A DNA stretch of 64,000 nucleotides from a bacterium (GTDB taxonomy: Bacteria; Bacillota; Clostridia; Lachnospirales; Lachnospiraceae), in the NCBI GenBank assembly GCA_023664305.1, contig JAMPFT010000007.1:1-64000 (forward strand), written 5' to 3'. The notes beneath the pieces are model-generated. The model did no database searches. It had not been told where the DNA came from and worked only from the letters and a program-made list of their open reading frames with translations. The translations under genes and the position numbers were made by a program. Within the stretch, counting starts at the first letter, position 1, and every line of letters starts with the position of its first letter. Shown here in pieces: positions 24,624 through 33,002 of this stretch.

Positions 24624-25322
24624 ATGAGTAAGATCGGAATCATAGGAGCCATGGAGCTGGAGGTGGAGACGCTGAAGGCCAGGATGGCGGTATCCAAAGT
24701 GGAAAAGAAGGCAGGCATGGAATTTTTTGAGGGTGTCTTAAACGGCGCAGACGTCGTTATCGTGCGGAGCGGCGTAGGTAAGGTCAACGCGGCTCTCTGC
24801 ACACAGATCCTGGCGGATATGTTCTCGGTGACCCATATCATAAACACAGGCGTCGCCGGTTCTCTGAACGCAAAGCTTGATATCGGCGATATCCTGATCT
24901 CAACGGATGCCCTGCATCATGATGTAGACGCCACGATCTTCGGCTATCAGCCGGGGGAGGTGCCGCAGCTGGGTCTGAGGGAATTTCCCGCGGATCCGCG
25001 TCTGGCGGAGCTGGCAAAGGCTGCCTGTGAGAAGGTCAATTCCGATATTCGGGCCGTTTCGGGCCGTGTCGTCAGCGGGGATCAGTTCATATCCGACAGC
25101 GAAACCAAGGCAAGGCTGATCCGGGAGTATCACGGCGACTGTGCGGAGATGGAGGGCGCGGCTATCGCCCACGGCGCATATCTGAACGGCATTCCTTTTG
25201 TGATCATCCGCGCCATTTCAGATAAGGCGGACAACAGCGCCGAGATGGATTATCCTGTCTTTGAAGCCGCCGCCGCAAAGCATTCCGCCGCCCTGGTAGA
25301 AGAATTGGTTAAAAATATCTGA
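24624..25322 (+). CDS. mtnN: 5'-methylthioadenosine/S-adenosylhomocysteine nucleosidase
   Basis: A 232-residue MTA/SAH nucleosidase: IGIIGAMELEVETLK at the start with the catalytic Glu region, VIVRSGVGKVNAAL, INTGVAGSL, the substrate-binding stretch EMEGAAIAH, and catalytic Asp in AISDKAD near residue 197. It splits SAH to adenine and S-ribosylhomocysteine, the LuxS substrate, and also splits MTA and 5'-deoxyadenosine. GGAGG lies five bases before the ATG. Convergent with the GtrA gene, whose stop is four bases away. Confidence 0.96.
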   Translation: MSKIGIIGAMELEVETLKARMAVSKVEKKAGMEFFEGVLNGADVVIVRSGVGKVNAALCTQILADMFSVTHIINTGVAGSLNAKLDIGDILISTDALHHDVDATIFGYQPGEVPQLGLREFPADPRLAELAKAACEKVNSDIRAVSGRVVSGDQFISDSETKARLIREYHGDCAEMEGAAIAHGAYLNGIPFVIIRAISDKADNSAEMDYPVFEAAAAKHSAALVEELVKNI

Positions 25323-25326
25323 CAGG

Positions 25327-25752
25327 TCACTTCTTTTTGAAAACAAACAGCTTGCTGAAGATATAGTTTGCAATGACCACCAGCACCGCCACAACCACGG
25401 TGGTGACGTAGACGTTTACCTTCATCAGCCCTAAAACCTGTCTCATGACCAGATCCAGTACAAACGTGGAGATCCTCGACATGACAAATTTGGGGATCTC
25501 CTGCCGCATGGGCTCATGACTCTTAAACACAAATCTGCGGTTGGTAAAATAGGCAAAGATAACGCCCGCCGTCCAGTTGACCGCGGTCAGCACGATATTC
25601 TGCCAGAACGTCGGGTACAGCGGATTGCCAAAGACGAGCCAGCTCACCAGAAACATGGCCATCCAGGAAACCACCGTGGTAAGTCCTCCCACGATCAGGT
25701 AGGAAATAATCTCCTCGTATTTTTTCCATAGTTCTTTTATCTTATCTGTCAT
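25327..25752 (-). CDS. GtrA-like membrane protein
   Basis: A 141-residue protein with four predicted helices in the GtrA/DPMS pattern: SYLIVGGLTTVVSWMAMFL, VNWTAGVIFAYFTNRRFVFK with the typical NRxFVF motif, and a last helix ending ANYIFSKLFVFKK, a second such motif. Members help move lipid-linked sugars across the membrane or take part in wall decoration. It is the last of three genes (cls, dehydrogenase, gtrA) on the minus strand with gaps of 25-34 bases, so wall or lipid metabolism is a likely shared theme. Confidence 0.85.
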   Translation of the reverse strand: MTDKIKELWKKYEEIISYLIVGGLTTVVSWMAMFLVSWLVFGNPLYPTFWQNIVLTAVNWTAGVIFAYFTNRRFVFKSHEPMRQEIPKFVMSRISTFVLDLVMRQVLGLMKVNVYVTTVVVAVLVVIANYIFSKLFVFKKK

Positions 25753-25786
25753 CAGAATTTTCTCCCTTTGTCTTTGCCGTCTCTCC

Positions 25787-26749
25787 TCACGGATTCACCA
25801 CGTTTCTGGCTTCTCCCCGCAGAAAAGCGGCGATATTCTCATAAGCCTCCTGCACGCAGCGCGTCCTGGCCTCCACGCTGGCCCAGGCCAGATGAGGCGT
25901 GATAATCAGGCGGTTACTGTCCTTCAGCAGACTTAACGGGTTTTCCGGCTCCAAAGGCTCCTTCTCCACCACGTCCAGCCCTGCCGCGGCAATCTCTCCC
26001 TCTTCAAGCGCCCGGTACAGCGCCGCGTTATCCACAACCCTTCCCCTCGCAACATTCAGCAGTATCGCAGTCTTTTTCATCTTTTTCAGCGCCGCCTCAT
26101 CGATCAGCTTCTCCGTCAGCTCGCTGAGCGGGCAGTGCAGCGACAAAAAATCGCTCTCCGAAAGCAGCTTATCCCAATCTACCCGCTGATATTCTTTGCA
26201 GACGCTTTTCCCCGTCACGGAATAAAAGATTACCCTGCATCCAAAGGCGGCCGCAATCCACGCCACCCGCCTTCCGATATTCCCCATTCCTACGATCCCC
26301 CAGGTTTTCCCTTCCAGCTCATAAAAGGGAAGGTCAAAATTGGAGAACCGATCCTGGGCGCTGTACGCGCCGCTTTTCACATAATTGTCGTAATGCGCAA
26401 GCTTTTCGCTTAAGGCCAGCGCCATACAGAAGGTATGCTGGGCCACCATGGACGTGCAGTAATCCGTTACATTCGCCACTCGGATCCCTCTTGCGCTGCA
26501 ATAGCTTAAGTCACAGTTGTCGAATCCCGTGGCAAACTCGCAGATCAGCTTCACGCCCGCCGCGTCTCTCAGCGTCTCTTCGTTCAGGGGCGATTTATTT
26601 GCAATCACGATATCCGCGTCCTTTACCCGCTCCCTCACCTGGGCTGCCGACACGGTATTTTCATACACTGTCACCTCGCCGAAATCGCGGATACAGTCCA
26701 CCGACACGTCCGTCCCCACGCTGTTTCTCTCTAAAATAACGATCTTCAT
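25787..26749 (-). CDS. D-2-hydroxyacid dehydrogenase family protein
   Basis: A 320-residue NAD-dependent dehydrogenase. The NAD fold is at WGIVGMGNIGRRVAWIAAAFG (GxGxxGxx), substrate Arg in NVARGRVVD, catalytic Glu in LDVVEKEPLEPENPL and His in TPHLAWAS. Glycerate/hydroxypyruvate reductase and D-lactate dehydrogenase are both possible; the family members cannot be told apart by eye. GGACGGAG precedes the ATG at 26749. It lies between cls and gtrA in one transcription unit. Confidence 0.9.
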   Translation of the reverse strand: MKIVILERNSVGTDVSVDCIRDFGEVTVYENTVSAAQVRERVKDADIVIANKSPLNEETLRDAAGVKLICEFATGFDNCDLSYCSARGIRVANVTDYCTSMVAQHTFCMALALSEKLAHYDNYVKSGAYSAQDRFSNFDLPFYELEGKTWGIVGMGNIGRRVAWIAAAFGCRVIFYSVTGKSVCKEYQRVDWDKLLSESDFLSLHCPLSELTEKLIDEAALKKMKKTAILLNVARGRVVDNAALYRALEEGEIAAAGLDVVEKEPLEPENPLSLLKDSNRLIITPHLAWASVEARTRCVQEAYENIAAFLRGEARNVVNP

Positions 26750-26774
26750 CTCCGTCCGTTCCTTTCCCGCCGCG

Positions 26775-28358
26775 TTACATTAACGGCGCTACCGCCTTCA
26801 TCAGGCACCCTAAAAGCTTTCTGCCCCGGCGCTCTGCCTTAAGGGTCTCATAGGTCACGGTCCGGCACTTTTTCAGCGTGTCCTGATAATCCTCCTCCAT
26901 CGCCGCCAGACAGGGGACGCCGTAAAGATAAGCGGCGCACTCAAAATGATGATACAGACTGCGATAGTCCAGATTGATCGTCCCTACCACGCCTTCCCGG
27001 TCATCGCTGACAAACAGCTTCGCATGTACGAAGCCGGGACTATATTCATAAATTTTAACACCGGAATCCAGCAGAGAACGGTAATGCGTTTTCGCCAGGG
27101 CGTAAGCCGCCTCCTTGTCCGGGATGCCGGGGAGGATCAGCTTCACATCCACGCCTCTCTCTGCCGCGAATTTCAGCGCCGTCTCCATCTCTCCGTCCAA
27201 AATCAGATACGGCGTCATAATATGCACATATTTTCGGGCACGGTTCAAAATATCCATATACACCCGCTCTCCCACCTTGTCGTCGTCTAAGGGACAGTCG
27301 CCGTAAGGCATCACATAGCCGGGCGCATTCTCTGCAGGCAGAGCCGGGACAGACAGATACTTTTTGTAATCCGTCTCGCTTTTTCCGTCAATATTCCACA
27401 TTTCCAAAAACATCATCGCAAAGCTTCCCGCCGCCGGTCCTTTCAGCATGACGGCAGTATCCTTCCAGTGGCCGTGCTTTACCTTACGGTTGATATACTC
27501 GTCCGCCAGATTCACGCCGCCCGTAAACGCGGTATGCCCGTCGATCACAAGGATCTTGCGGTGGTCACGGTAATTGTAATAAGTGGATACAAAGGGAGTC
27601 AGCGGAGCAAACATTTTACACTGGATCCCCAGCTTCCTCAGCCGTTCCGGATAATTGTGCGAAAGCGTCGTAAACTCACAGGTGCCGTCGTACATCACCC
27701 GCACATCCACTCCCTCCGCCGCCTTTTTCGCCAGAATCTCCAGAACCTTTCCCCACATCAGGCCCTCGTCCACGATGAAATATTCCAGGAAAATATACTG
27801 TCTGGCCTGCTCCAGCTGACGCAGCATTTCCTCCCACTTTTTCTCCCCGATCGGGAAATAGGTCACAGCCGTCCGGTCAAACACCGGGAAACAGCCGCTT
27901 CTGCTGACATAACGGGCCAGCGCCGCCACATCCGGCGCTTCCCGTTCCAGCGCCCCGGCCACTTGGGGATCCTGCCCCATACAGTCCTTCGCCTGATCCG
28001 AAATCTGATTCACCCTCTTTTTGATCAGCCGGTGGCCGACCTCGCTCTTGGTGTACCAGAGCAGAAAAGCTCCAAACACGGGCATCAGCATGATGATGAC
28101 CAGCCAGGTAATCTTTGCCGTCGGGTCCAGGCGGCTGTTTAACAGATACAGCACCATCACGACGGTAAAAAGCACCGTTATGCCGGATATATAAATCTGA
28201 AGATCCCGAAACCACATAAACATGCTGAAAAGCACCGCGACCTGTAAAAGGAACAGCAGCAGAATCAGTCCGAACCGACTGAACAGCGCATGTACCAGTC
28301 CCTTTTGTCCTTTTTTCAGCAGACGCATTCCTCTGCTGTCCGTTTCCTCATTTGCCAT
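26775..28358 (-). CDS. cls: Cardiolipin synthase
   Basis: A 527-residue phospholipase-D-type enzyme with two N-terminal helices (residues about 25-80), then two HKD motifs: YRDHRKILVIDG near residue 260 and FVHAKLFVSDDREG near residue 445, each followed by a GG/GTxN segment (FTGGVNLADEY; GTINLDYRS). It joins two phosphatidylglycerols to make cardiolipin and glycerol at the membrane. AGGAGGCGG lies upstream of the ATG. It begins the cls-dehydrogenase-gtrA unit. Length and topology match bacterial ClsA types. Confidence 0.93.
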   Translation of the reverse strand: MANEETDSRGMRLLKKGQKGLVHALFSRFGLILLLFLLQVAVLFSMFMWFRDLQIYISGITVLFTVVMVLYLLNSRLDPTAKITWLVIIMLMPVFGAFLLWYTKSEVGHRLIKKRVNQISDQAKDCMGQDPQVAGALEREAPDVAALARYVSRSGCFPVFDRTAVTYFPIGEKKWEEMLRQLEQARQYIFLEYFIVDEGLMWGKVLEILAKKAAEGVDVRVMYDGTCEFTTLSHNYPERLRKLGIQCKMFAPLTPFVSTYYNYRDHRKILVIDGHTAFTGGVNLADEYINRKVKHGHWKDTAVMLKGPAAGSFAMMFLEMWNIDGKSETDYKKYLSVPALPAENAPGYVMPYGDCPLDDDKVGERVYMDILNRARKYVHIMTPYLILDGEMETALKFAAERGVDVKLILPGIPDKEAAYALAKTHYRSLLDSGVKIYEYSPGFVHAKLFVSDDREGVVGTINLDYRSLYHHFECAAYLYGVPCLAAMEEDYQDTLKKCRTVTYETLKAERRGRKLLGCLMKAVAPLM

Positions 28359-28512
28359 GATAAATCCGCCTCCTGCCTGAATCCGTCGGATACGGCGCTT
28401 TTGCCGTTCCCTTTCCCATCATAGCACGATTCCCCGGCAGCGTCAAATTACTCTCGCGCGCGGCAGAGGGGCGTTTGTTTTGGATGTTTGTTTTGGGCTA
28501 ATGGGAAGTGAC

Positions 28513-28940
28513 GCGCCAGCCGGGGGCAGGTTCACTGCGGACACGTTTGCACTCGGATCGGCACATAGCGGACGCTAAGCTCGAAAGGACCTCGCTAAGC
28601 GCCGATGTGCCTTTACGGTCCGCTGTGAACCTGCCCCCGACAGGCGCTGATACCTTTTCACTCGAGGCACACATAGCGGACGCTAAGCTCGAAAGGACCT
28701 CGCTAAGCGCCGATGTGCCTTTACGGTCCGCTGTGAACCTGCCCCCGACAGGCGCTGATACCTTTTCACTCGAGGCACACATAGCGGACGCTAAGCTCGA
28801 AAAGACCTCGCTAAGCGCCGATGTGACTTTACGGTCCGCTGTGAACCTGCCCCCGGCTGGCGCTGATTCTTTTTCACTCGGGTCGGCACATAGCGGACGC
28901 TAAGCTCGAAAAGACCTCGCTAAGCGCCGATGTGCCTTTA
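28513..28940. repeat. 108-bp tandem hairpin array between cls and the serpin gene
   Basis: Four units with starts near 28562, 28670, 28778 and 28887, so a period of 108-109 bases. The middle units are nearly identical. On the minus strand each carries an imperfect long hairpin bounded by GGCACAT and ATGTGCC with a CGCTTAGCG motif. A 30-base segment at 28513-28542 is the inverted complement of 28834-28863 with one change, so the array is flanked by an inverted copy of part of its own unit. The serpin stop codon lies in the last unit. Open frames through it exist because 108 is divisible by three; no ribosome site supports translation. Confidence 0.85.
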
Positions 28941-30626
28941 CGGTGCTTCCTCCCCGGCGGGATAGTTGACAATCCCCACGAACAGCGGCAGTCCGTTGCC
29001 TCCTGTGACGCAAAAGAGAAAGGGCCGATCCAGGATAAAGTTCACCTCGTCGGCGGGAGGCATCCCACCATAGTCAGCCATAACAGTAAACGCTGCGGCG
29101 GTACAGCCTTCCTCGTCAATCGTCACTCTCGCGGCGTGATTTACCTGTGAAAGAAACATGGGAAGCTCCGGGTCGGCAGTCACAGGAGAAAAATCAGACT
29201 GCCTCGGATCAAAGAGATCCGTAATCCCCAGCTTCTGCAGGCCTTCGCTCAGATCCAGCTGAGAGGAGACATCAAACTTGGGAACAGCCTTATTCACAAT
29301 AAGGTATTTTTGCTTTTCCCACTTGTCCCGGTCAGCGGTAAAGAGAAAATCCATGGCTTCTCCGTCAGAAAGCAGCTCTTCCGGAGTTACCCCTTCGTCC
29401 GGCAGAAGAAAGCACATGACGCCGCCCTCCTCGAAGGATTGGATGACAGCGGCAAATTTATCCCCCCAGTAATAGCTTTGCCCGTCTCCCTGATGCATGA
29501 AGTCCGTTTCCACATCCCCGGCGGGGGTGTGGAAGGTCTGGGGCACGGTCCTTCCCTCGAAGAACTTGCTCCTCCACTTTGCCCTGAAATAAACGGTAGT
29601 CGCCAAAGCCAGAACGGTTTCCTGATCCAGTTCCACATTCCCGGCCTGCTCCTCCAAAAGTCCTCCCGTCTGTTCACTGAGCCAGCTTTGCAAAGCCCCG
29701 TTAAGCTGATCCGATCCCATTCTGCCCTGATAAGAGGAGGCATAGAAATCTCGGGCCAGAATATCCATGGTATCCCGATTGAACTCCACAGCTTCGCTCA
29801 GCCACAGAGAAGCTGCCAGAATAGAGGTCTGCGCTCCGTCGTCCCGATAGCTGCAGTTCCACACGTCGCCGGCCTGCTGCCGCAAAGCGTCCATGCTTTC
29901 ACTGCCAAGGACGGTCAGAATCTGCTCCCGACTCTCCCCGTCCGTGAGCTGGGCAAGCATGGATAAGGCCATGTAAACATTTAAGGGGGAATAAATCCTG
30001 TTTTCTCCGCTTTGCTCCTCTCCGGTCAAAATGATCCGGGCACTCTGCGCAAAGAAGGACTGCAGGGCGGAAATATCTCCCAAATCCCGCTGGCGGGCTC
30101 TCAAATCCGCACGCCATGCGTCATATGCCTTTTCGCTGAATCCGGCCGAGCCGCTGGGATAAGGTGCCATCTCAGGGTACTGCGCCTCGGCGATGGCATA
30201 CGCCCTCAGACTGCCGTCAGGACGCAGGAAGACGCCCGCGAGCAGGGCAATCACCAACACTGCCGCAACGGCTCCCAGCCAATGCCTTCTTCTCCCGCGC
30301 TTCTGTCCTCCATGTCCCTGCTTACCTCGCCCCTGTTCCCTGCGTTCCTGTTCTCCGCGTTCCTGTTCTCCGCGTTCCTGTTCTCCATGTTCCTGTTCTC
30401 CGCGTTCCTGTTCCCTGCGTTCCTGCTTCCTGCGTTCCTGTTCTCCACGTTCCTGTTCTCCGCGTTCCTGCTTCCTGCGTTCCTGTTCTCCGCGTTCCTG
30501 TTCTCCATGTTTCTGTTCTCCGCGTTCCTGCTCCTCACATTCCCGCTCTCCCGCATCATTCTCCGCCCATTCCACCAGATCGTCCCGGATGTCGGTAATA
30601 CCGTCAAAGATATCCTGTGCATTCAT
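28938..30626 (-). CDS. Membrane-anchored serpin with anti-sigma-like N-terminus
   Basis: A 562-residue protein. Residues 1-22 (MNAQDIFDGITDIRDDLVEW) resemble the short heads of anti-sigma proteins of clostridial ECF pairs. Residues about 28-105 are a charged linker of EQERG/EQERR pentapeptides from a 15-bp DNA repeat. A single helix follows near 113-134 (WLGAVAAVLVIALLAGVFL), then a full serpin domain: NRIYSPLNVYMALSMLA, AKWRSKFFEG, the hinge DEEGCTAAAFTV, and the C-terminal DRPFLFCVTG. The reactive bond is placed about 17 residues after the first hinge Glu, near GG-M. The serpin would face outside and trap proteases. It follows the ECF sigma gene by 39 bases. GGGGGT precedes the ATG. Confidence 0.85.
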   Translation of the reverse strand: MNAQDIFDGITDIRDDLVEWAENDAGERECEEQERGEQKHGEQERGEQERRKQERGEQERGEQERRKQERREQERGEQEHGEQERGEQERGEQERREQGRGKQGHGGQKRGRRRHWLGAVAAVLVIALLAGVFLRPDGSLRAYAIAEAQYPEMAPYPSGSAGFSEKAYDAWRADLRARQRDLGDISALQSFFAQSARIILTGEEQSGENRIYSPLNVYMALSMLAQLTDGESREQILTVLGSESMDALRQQAGDVWNCSYRDDGAQTSILAASLWLSEAVEFNRDTMDILARDFYASSYQGRMGSDQLNGALQSWLSEQTGGLLEEQAGNVELDQETVLALATTVYFRAKWRSKFFEGRTVPQTFHTPAGDVETDFMHQGDGQSYYWGDKFAAVIQSFEEGGVMCFLLPDEGVTPEELLSDGEAMDFLFTADRDKWEKQKYLIVNKAVPKFDVSSQLDLSEGLQKLGITDLFDPRQSDFSPVTADPELPMFLSQVNHAARVTIDEEGCTAAAFTVMADYGGMPPADEVNFILDRPFLFCVTGGNGLPLFVGIVNYPAGEEAP

Positions 30627-30665
30627 CGTTATACCCCCGTTGCGCTATACGCGCATTTTAGTCCG

Positions 30666-31223
30666 TCAAACTTCCATTCCTTTCGCTTCCAGAAAAGCCC
30701 GAAGCTCCTTTCGCAGGCGCAGCAGACGCTGGGAGATCGCGTTGGCTTTCTCTTCCCGCTCCGCCGCCAGCCGCTTTACCGGGTCTCCGTACCAGTACCG
30801 TCGGATAAAGAGCCGCCGGTTTTCGTCCTCCAGACCGTCAAGCCACTCGCTGATCGCCTGCGCAAGCTGCTCCCGCTCCAGCTTTTCCTCCACCGTGCCG
30901 GGGGTTGGAACACAGTCCTCCAGCTCGGAAAGCAAAACCTCCACACCGCCGTACCGCTTTTGAGCGTGATCCCGCCGCCACCGGCTGACAGACAGATTTC
31001 GGGTAATACGCCCCAGAAAAGCGCTCAGACATTGCGGCCTGTCGGGAGGCATTTTGTTCCAGGCCATGTGCCAGGTATCATTGACGCACTCCTCCGCGTC
31101 CTCCCGCAGACCCAGCAGCCGCAGCGCAATAGACCGGCACAAAGCGCCGTATTTTTTGTCTGTTTCGACAATCGCCCGCTCATCCCGCCGATGATAGAGC
31201 TCCACAATTGTAAGGTCGTCCAC
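30666..31223 (-). CDS. ECF-type RNA polymerase sigma factor
   Basis: A 185-residue sigma-70 family protein: region 2 with EECVNDTWHMAWNKMPP and the LSAFLGRITRNLSVSRWRRD stretch, and region 4 with RRLFIRRYWYGDPVKRLA then KANAISQRLLRLRKEL as the recognition helix. The start is a GTG at 31223 after GGGGGGCGG. It precedes the serpin gene by 39 bases in the same direction, the usual layout of an ECF factor with its membrane anti-sigma partner. The pair is therefore proposed to sense an extracellular protease, but no binding data exist. Confidence 0.9.
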   Translation of the reverse strand: MDDLTIVELYHRRDERAIVETDKKYGALCRSIALRLLGLREDAEECVNDTWHMAWNKMPPDRPQCLSAFLGRITRNLSVSRWRRDHAQKRYGGVEVLLSELEDCVPTPGTVEEKLEREQLAQAISEWLDGLEDENRRLFIRRYWYGDPVKRLAAEREEKANAISQRLLRLRKELRAFLEAKGMEV

Positions 31224-31308
31224 GAACCGCCCCCCTTTCGGTAGAAAATACGCTGTCAGAAGTCCTTCTGTTTATATAGTCGCAAAAAATGGGGAAATAT
31301 GACAGAAA

Positions 31309-31348
31309 ACAATGCCAGCCGCCGAAAGTCTCCTTCCGATGGCTGGCA
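31309..31348 (-). terminator. Rho-independent terminator after pgi
   Basis: On the minus strand TGCCAGCC and GGCTGGCA pair perfectly over eight bases, followed by TTGTTTTC. It lies about 60 bases past the pgi stop and just upstream of the sigma factor gene, so the sigma-serpin unit should need its own promoter. Confidence 0.7.
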
Positions 31349-31408
31349 TGTGTCATAATGTCCTTATTCAAGACAGGAAACGGCCGACTGGCCATCCATA
31401 TACAATCC

Positions 31409-32761
31409 TTACTGCAGTCTTGCCAGCAGCTCTTCCCGCTGCGCCTCGTAGCCGGGCTTGCCCAGCAGAGCAAACATGTTCTTCTTATAGCTTTCCACGC
31501 CGGGCTGGTTGAAGGGATTGACTCCCAGCAGATATCCGCTCACGCCGCAGGCAAATTCAAAGAAGTAGAACAGCTCGCCCAGATAGAACTCGTTTACCTC
31601 GGGAACATTTACCGTGAAATTAGGCACCTGTCCGTCGGTGTGCGCCAGAATCGTTCCGTTCATGGCGCTCTTATTCACAAAATCAACGGTCTTTCCGGCG
31701 AGATAATTCAGACCGTCCAGATCCACGGGCTCCTCACCGATGAACAGCTCCTCTCTGGAGGTCTCCACATTGATCACCGTCTCAAACATAATCCGCGCGC
31801 CGTCCTGGATAAACTGGCCCATGGAATGCAGATCCGTTGTCAGATCCACGCTTGCGGGGAACAGACCCTTATGATCCTTGCCCTCGCTCTCCCCGTAAAG
31901 CTGCTTCCACCACTCGCTGACATAATGTACGGCGGGCTCATAATTTGCCAGAATCTCCACGCTCTTACCCTTGCGCAGCAGGATATTCCTCAAGGCCGCA
32001 TACTGCAGGGCGTCGTTTGTCTCAAAATCATTCTCCAACGCGCGCTTTCTGCCGCTTGCCGCGCCTTCCATCAGCTTGTCGATATCCGCGCCGCTCACCG
32101 CGATGGGAAGCAGACCTACCGCCGTCAGCACGGAAAAACGGCCGCCTACGTCGTCGGGAACCACAAAGGTCTCATACCCTTCCTCGTCAGCAAGGTGCTT
32201 CAGGCTTCCTCTCGCCTTATCGGTGGTAGCATAAATCCTCTTTGCAGCGCCCTCCTTGCCGTACTTTTTCTCAAGGATACCCTTAAATACCCGGAATGCG
32301 ATGGCGGGCTCCGTCGTCGTGCCGGATTTGGAAATCATGTTCACGGAGAAATCCCTGTCCCCGATCACGTCCATCAGATGCTTCAGATAAGTAGAGCTGA
32401 TGGAATTTCCGCAGAAGTAGATTTCCGGCGTTTTTCTCTTTTCCTTCCCCAGCATATTGTAGAAGCTGTGCCCCAGAAACTCGATCGCAGCTCTTGCTCC
32501 CAGATAAGACCCTCCGATGCCGATGACTAAAAGTACCTCGGAATCGCTCTGAATCTTTTTCGCCGCCTCCTTGATCCTGCCAAACTCCTCCTTGTCATAG
32601 TCCACGGGAAGGTCGATCCAGCCCAGAAAATCGTTTCCGGCCCCCGATCTGGAAACCAGCACCTCCTTTGCGTCCAGCGCCAGCTTTTTCATGTAACCGA
32701 TCTCTTCTCCCGAAATAAAGGAACCGGCCTTGGAATAGTCAAATGTAACCTGTTTGCTCAT
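31409..32761 (-). CDS. pgi: Glucose-6-phosphate isomerase
   Basis: A 450-residue phosphoglucose isomerase of the shorter Firmicutes type. The phosphate-binding [13 protein letters not shown] lies near residue 80, the SIS-type [15 protein letters not shown] loop near 145, catalytic Glu in [14 protein letters not shown] context, and Lys in [13 protein letters not shown]. It interconverts glucose-6-phosphate and fructose-6-phosphate in the cytoplasm. Its product pool is where mannose from the beta-mannosidase would enter after isomerisation. A ribosome site (GGAGG) precedes the ATG. It is a single-gene unit with its own promoter and terminator. Confidence 0.97.
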   Translation of the reverse strand: MSKQVTFDYSKAGSFISGEEIGYMKKLALDAKEVLVSRSGAGNDFLGWIDLPVDYDKEEFGRIKEAAKKIQSDSEVLLVIGIGGSYLGARAAIEFLGHSFYNMLGKEKRKTPEIYFCGNSISSTYLKHLMDVIGDRDFSVNMISKSGTTTEPAIAFRVFKGILEKKYGKEGAAKRIYATTDKARGSLKHLADEEGYETFVVPDDVGGRFSVLTAVGLLPIAVSGADIDKLMEGAASGRKRALENDFETNDALQYAALRNILLRKGKSVEILANYEPAVHYVSEWWKQLYGESEGKDHKGLFPASVDLTTDLHSMGQFIQDGARIMFETVINVETSREELFIGEEPVDLDGLNYLAGKTVDFVNKSAMNGTILAHTDGQVPNFTVNVPEVNEFYLGELFYFFEFACGVSGYLLGVNPFNQPGVESYKKNMFALLGKPGYEAQREELLARLQ

Positions 32762-32823
32762 ATTTTTCCTCCTTGCTCCCGCACCGTTCCGGGCATTTTG
32801 CCGCCTGTCCGATGTCTGCTTTC

Positions 32824-32852
32824 AGTGTAGCAAAATTATATGGCAAATTCAA
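32824..32852 (-). promoter_or_regulatory. Promoter candidate of pgi
   Basis: On the minus strand TTGAAT (32852-32847), 17 bases, TACACT (32829-32824). The leader would be about 55 bases. Confidence 0.5.
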
Positions 32853-33002
32853 GAAAAAAGGTAAAATTCTGACAATACATGTAAATTTCGAGGTTTGGGA
32901 CGCCGGATTCTAAAGATAACAGTTCGGCCCGGCATCGGTTCCTCCGCGGATATATCTGTATTCGGGCGGCGCATACCGAATGCCGCGCTCGAAAGCCCTC
33001 CC

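Noticed and set aside
28498-28903. Open frames on both strands through the 108-bp array
   Set aside because: They exist because the unit length is a multiple of three; they lack ribosome sites and encode only the repeated segment.
28513-28940. CRISPR array
   Set aside because: Whole 108-bp units are alike with no unique spacers, units are far too long, and no cas gene is present.
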